Origin: an uncultured bacterium
Lineage (GTDB): Bacteria > Calescibacteriota > Calescibacteriia > Calescibacteriales > Calescibacteriaceae
Direction: 5' to 3'
Length of the DNA stretch: 64,000 nt
NCBI GenBank assembly: GCA_938036315.1
Contig: CALHPK010000003.1
Location: 1 to 64,000, forward strand
Shown here one piece after another: positions 63,356-64,000 of the stretch (positions are counted from its first letter, which is position 1; each line of letters starts with the position of its first letter). The position numbers and the translations under genes were made by a program. The notes beneath the pieces are model-generated. The model was given only the letters and a program-made list of their open reading frames with translations, had not been told where the DNA came from and made no database searches.

Positions 63356-64000
63356 TTAGAAATCCCTCGCTGAGATGAAGTCTATAATTTTATATATGTT
63401 ATTTTTTCTTTCCTCGCTATATGGGATCAATCTCAGGAGTTTTTGTACTTCCGATCTGATTCGCATAAGCTCATTCTCTGCCATCTTTAAACCGCTACCT
63501 TCTCTTACAAGTCTAGAAATCTCCCAAAGTTTCTCAGATGTTAATACTCCATTACTACTTTTTACAATGTTAAATATAGTATCAAAATTTTCAGAAAGTA
63601 GAACCGGTAAGGTAAGCTTTCCTTCTTTTATATCGTTGAGAATAGGTTTACCAGTCACCAAAGATGTAAAATCAAGAATATCATCTTTTATCTGGAATAA
63701 AATACCTATAAGACGACCGATTTCTGAGAACATACCAGAAAGTCTACAATTTGAATCTTTTGCATCTTCTGTATTATCTTTAATGACCATATCTTCATAT
63801 ATCACAAAAGGTAAAGATGAGCTCAACTTGAAAAGAGAGGCTGTTTTCTTTTCAATAACTTGAAAGTACAATTTAACGAGATTTTCTACGTCTGGTTCCA
63901 CAATATTATGAATCATTATTTTGCTCTCGAGTATTTGTCCCTCAGCCATAGCTTTCGCAACTGAAGAGAAAAAATTCACTAACCTTAGGCTTCCGAGTGT
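63356..64000 (-). CDS. Polyprenyl (geranylgeranyl/octaprenyl-type) diphosphate synthase, N-terminal part outside the window
   Basis: The C-terminal 214 residues of a trans-isoprenyl diphosphate synthase. The frame is open to the window edge (TLGSLRLVNFFSSVAKAMAEGQ), so the first Asp-rich motif lies off-window and the GTG at 63979 is not the start. Visible are the substrate helix MAEGQILESK, KTASLFKLSSSLP and the second Asp-rich motif FQIKDDILDF with K and D residues that bind Mg-diphosphate. The chain length of the product is not determined by what is seen. It would make the side chain of a quinone or a carotenoid or lipid carrier precursor. Confidence 0.85.
   Translation of the reverse strand, partial: TLGSLRLVNFFSSVAKAMAEGQILESKIMIHNIVEPDVENLVKLYFQVIEKKTASLFKLSSSLPFVIYEDMVIKDNTEDAKDSNCRLSGMFSEIGRLIGILFQIKDDILDFTSLVTGKPILNDIKEGKLTLPVLLSENFDTIFNIVKSSNGVLTSEKLWEISRLVREGSGLKMAENELMRIRSEVQKLLRLIPYSEERKNNIYKIIDFISARDF

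Overview
The window looks like chromosomal DNA of an AT-rich, diderm (Gram-negative-type) bacterium. Signs of an outer membrane are an LpxH-like hydrolase, a beta-barrel protein ending in Phe, an OmpA-domain protein, an MCE/MlaD protein and several probable lipoproteins. Arg is mostly AGA/AGG, Ile is often ATA, and the proteins are rich in Lys, Glu and Ile, which is common in thermophiles. The species cannot be fixed from this sequence. A deep-branching thermophilic candidate lineage fits better than a well-studied group, but this is inference. I found no rRNA, tRNA, insertion sequence, phage gene, CRISPR array or recognisable riboswitch.

Layout. 0-8.9 kb: Memo-family protein, MATE transporter, pdxH, flavodoxin/ferredoxin reductase, uppP, a TPR glycosyltransferase and an AidB-like acyl-CoA dehydrogenase. 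9-18.7 kb: a second glycosyltransferase, a glutamine amidotransferase, pth, a ZnuA-like/SH3 fusion, an outer-membrane barrel, an LpxH-like hydrolase, alaS and a MidA-like methyltransferase. 18.7-22.3 kb: an acyl-CoA synthetase divergent from a PAS/sigma-54 activator, with three dyad repeats between them. 22.6-36.8 kb: small genes (SCP2-like, Trm112-like) followed by a surface-protein island (1017-aa lipoprotein, EF-hand-like secreted protein, 607-aa lipoprotein with a C-terminal sorting-type tail, PKD/propeller protein, Cys-rich Ig-like protein), with ftsK in the middle.

36.9-48 kb: aroD, PBP2 (mrdA) and endonuclease III; a polysaccharide mini-cluster (UDP-sugar dehydrogenase, MraY/WecA-type transferase, PIG-L deacetylase); a reduced CheA-like kinase; an MCE protein; an SDR. 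48-52.7 kb: a FecR-like lipoprotein translationally coupled to a 1226-residue protein made of ASH (Hydin-type) repeats, an internal sorting-type signal, a barrel-like region and an OmpA domain. 53-64 kb: cobI, a pteridine-reductase-like SDR, an NtrB-like kinase, a minus-strand run of dnaE-nadD and spoIID-comM, a stand-alone Cas4-like nuclease with an unknown partner, and a polyprenyl synthetase cut by the window edge.

Two patterns are the most unusual. First, many spacers hold short tandem duplications (5-30 bp, 2-4 copies), often lying on or just after a stop codon. Second, two proteins carry a Gly-Gly-Cys / hydrophobic / basic tripartite signal; in one it sits in the middle of a long ORF, directly before a signal-peptide-like segment.
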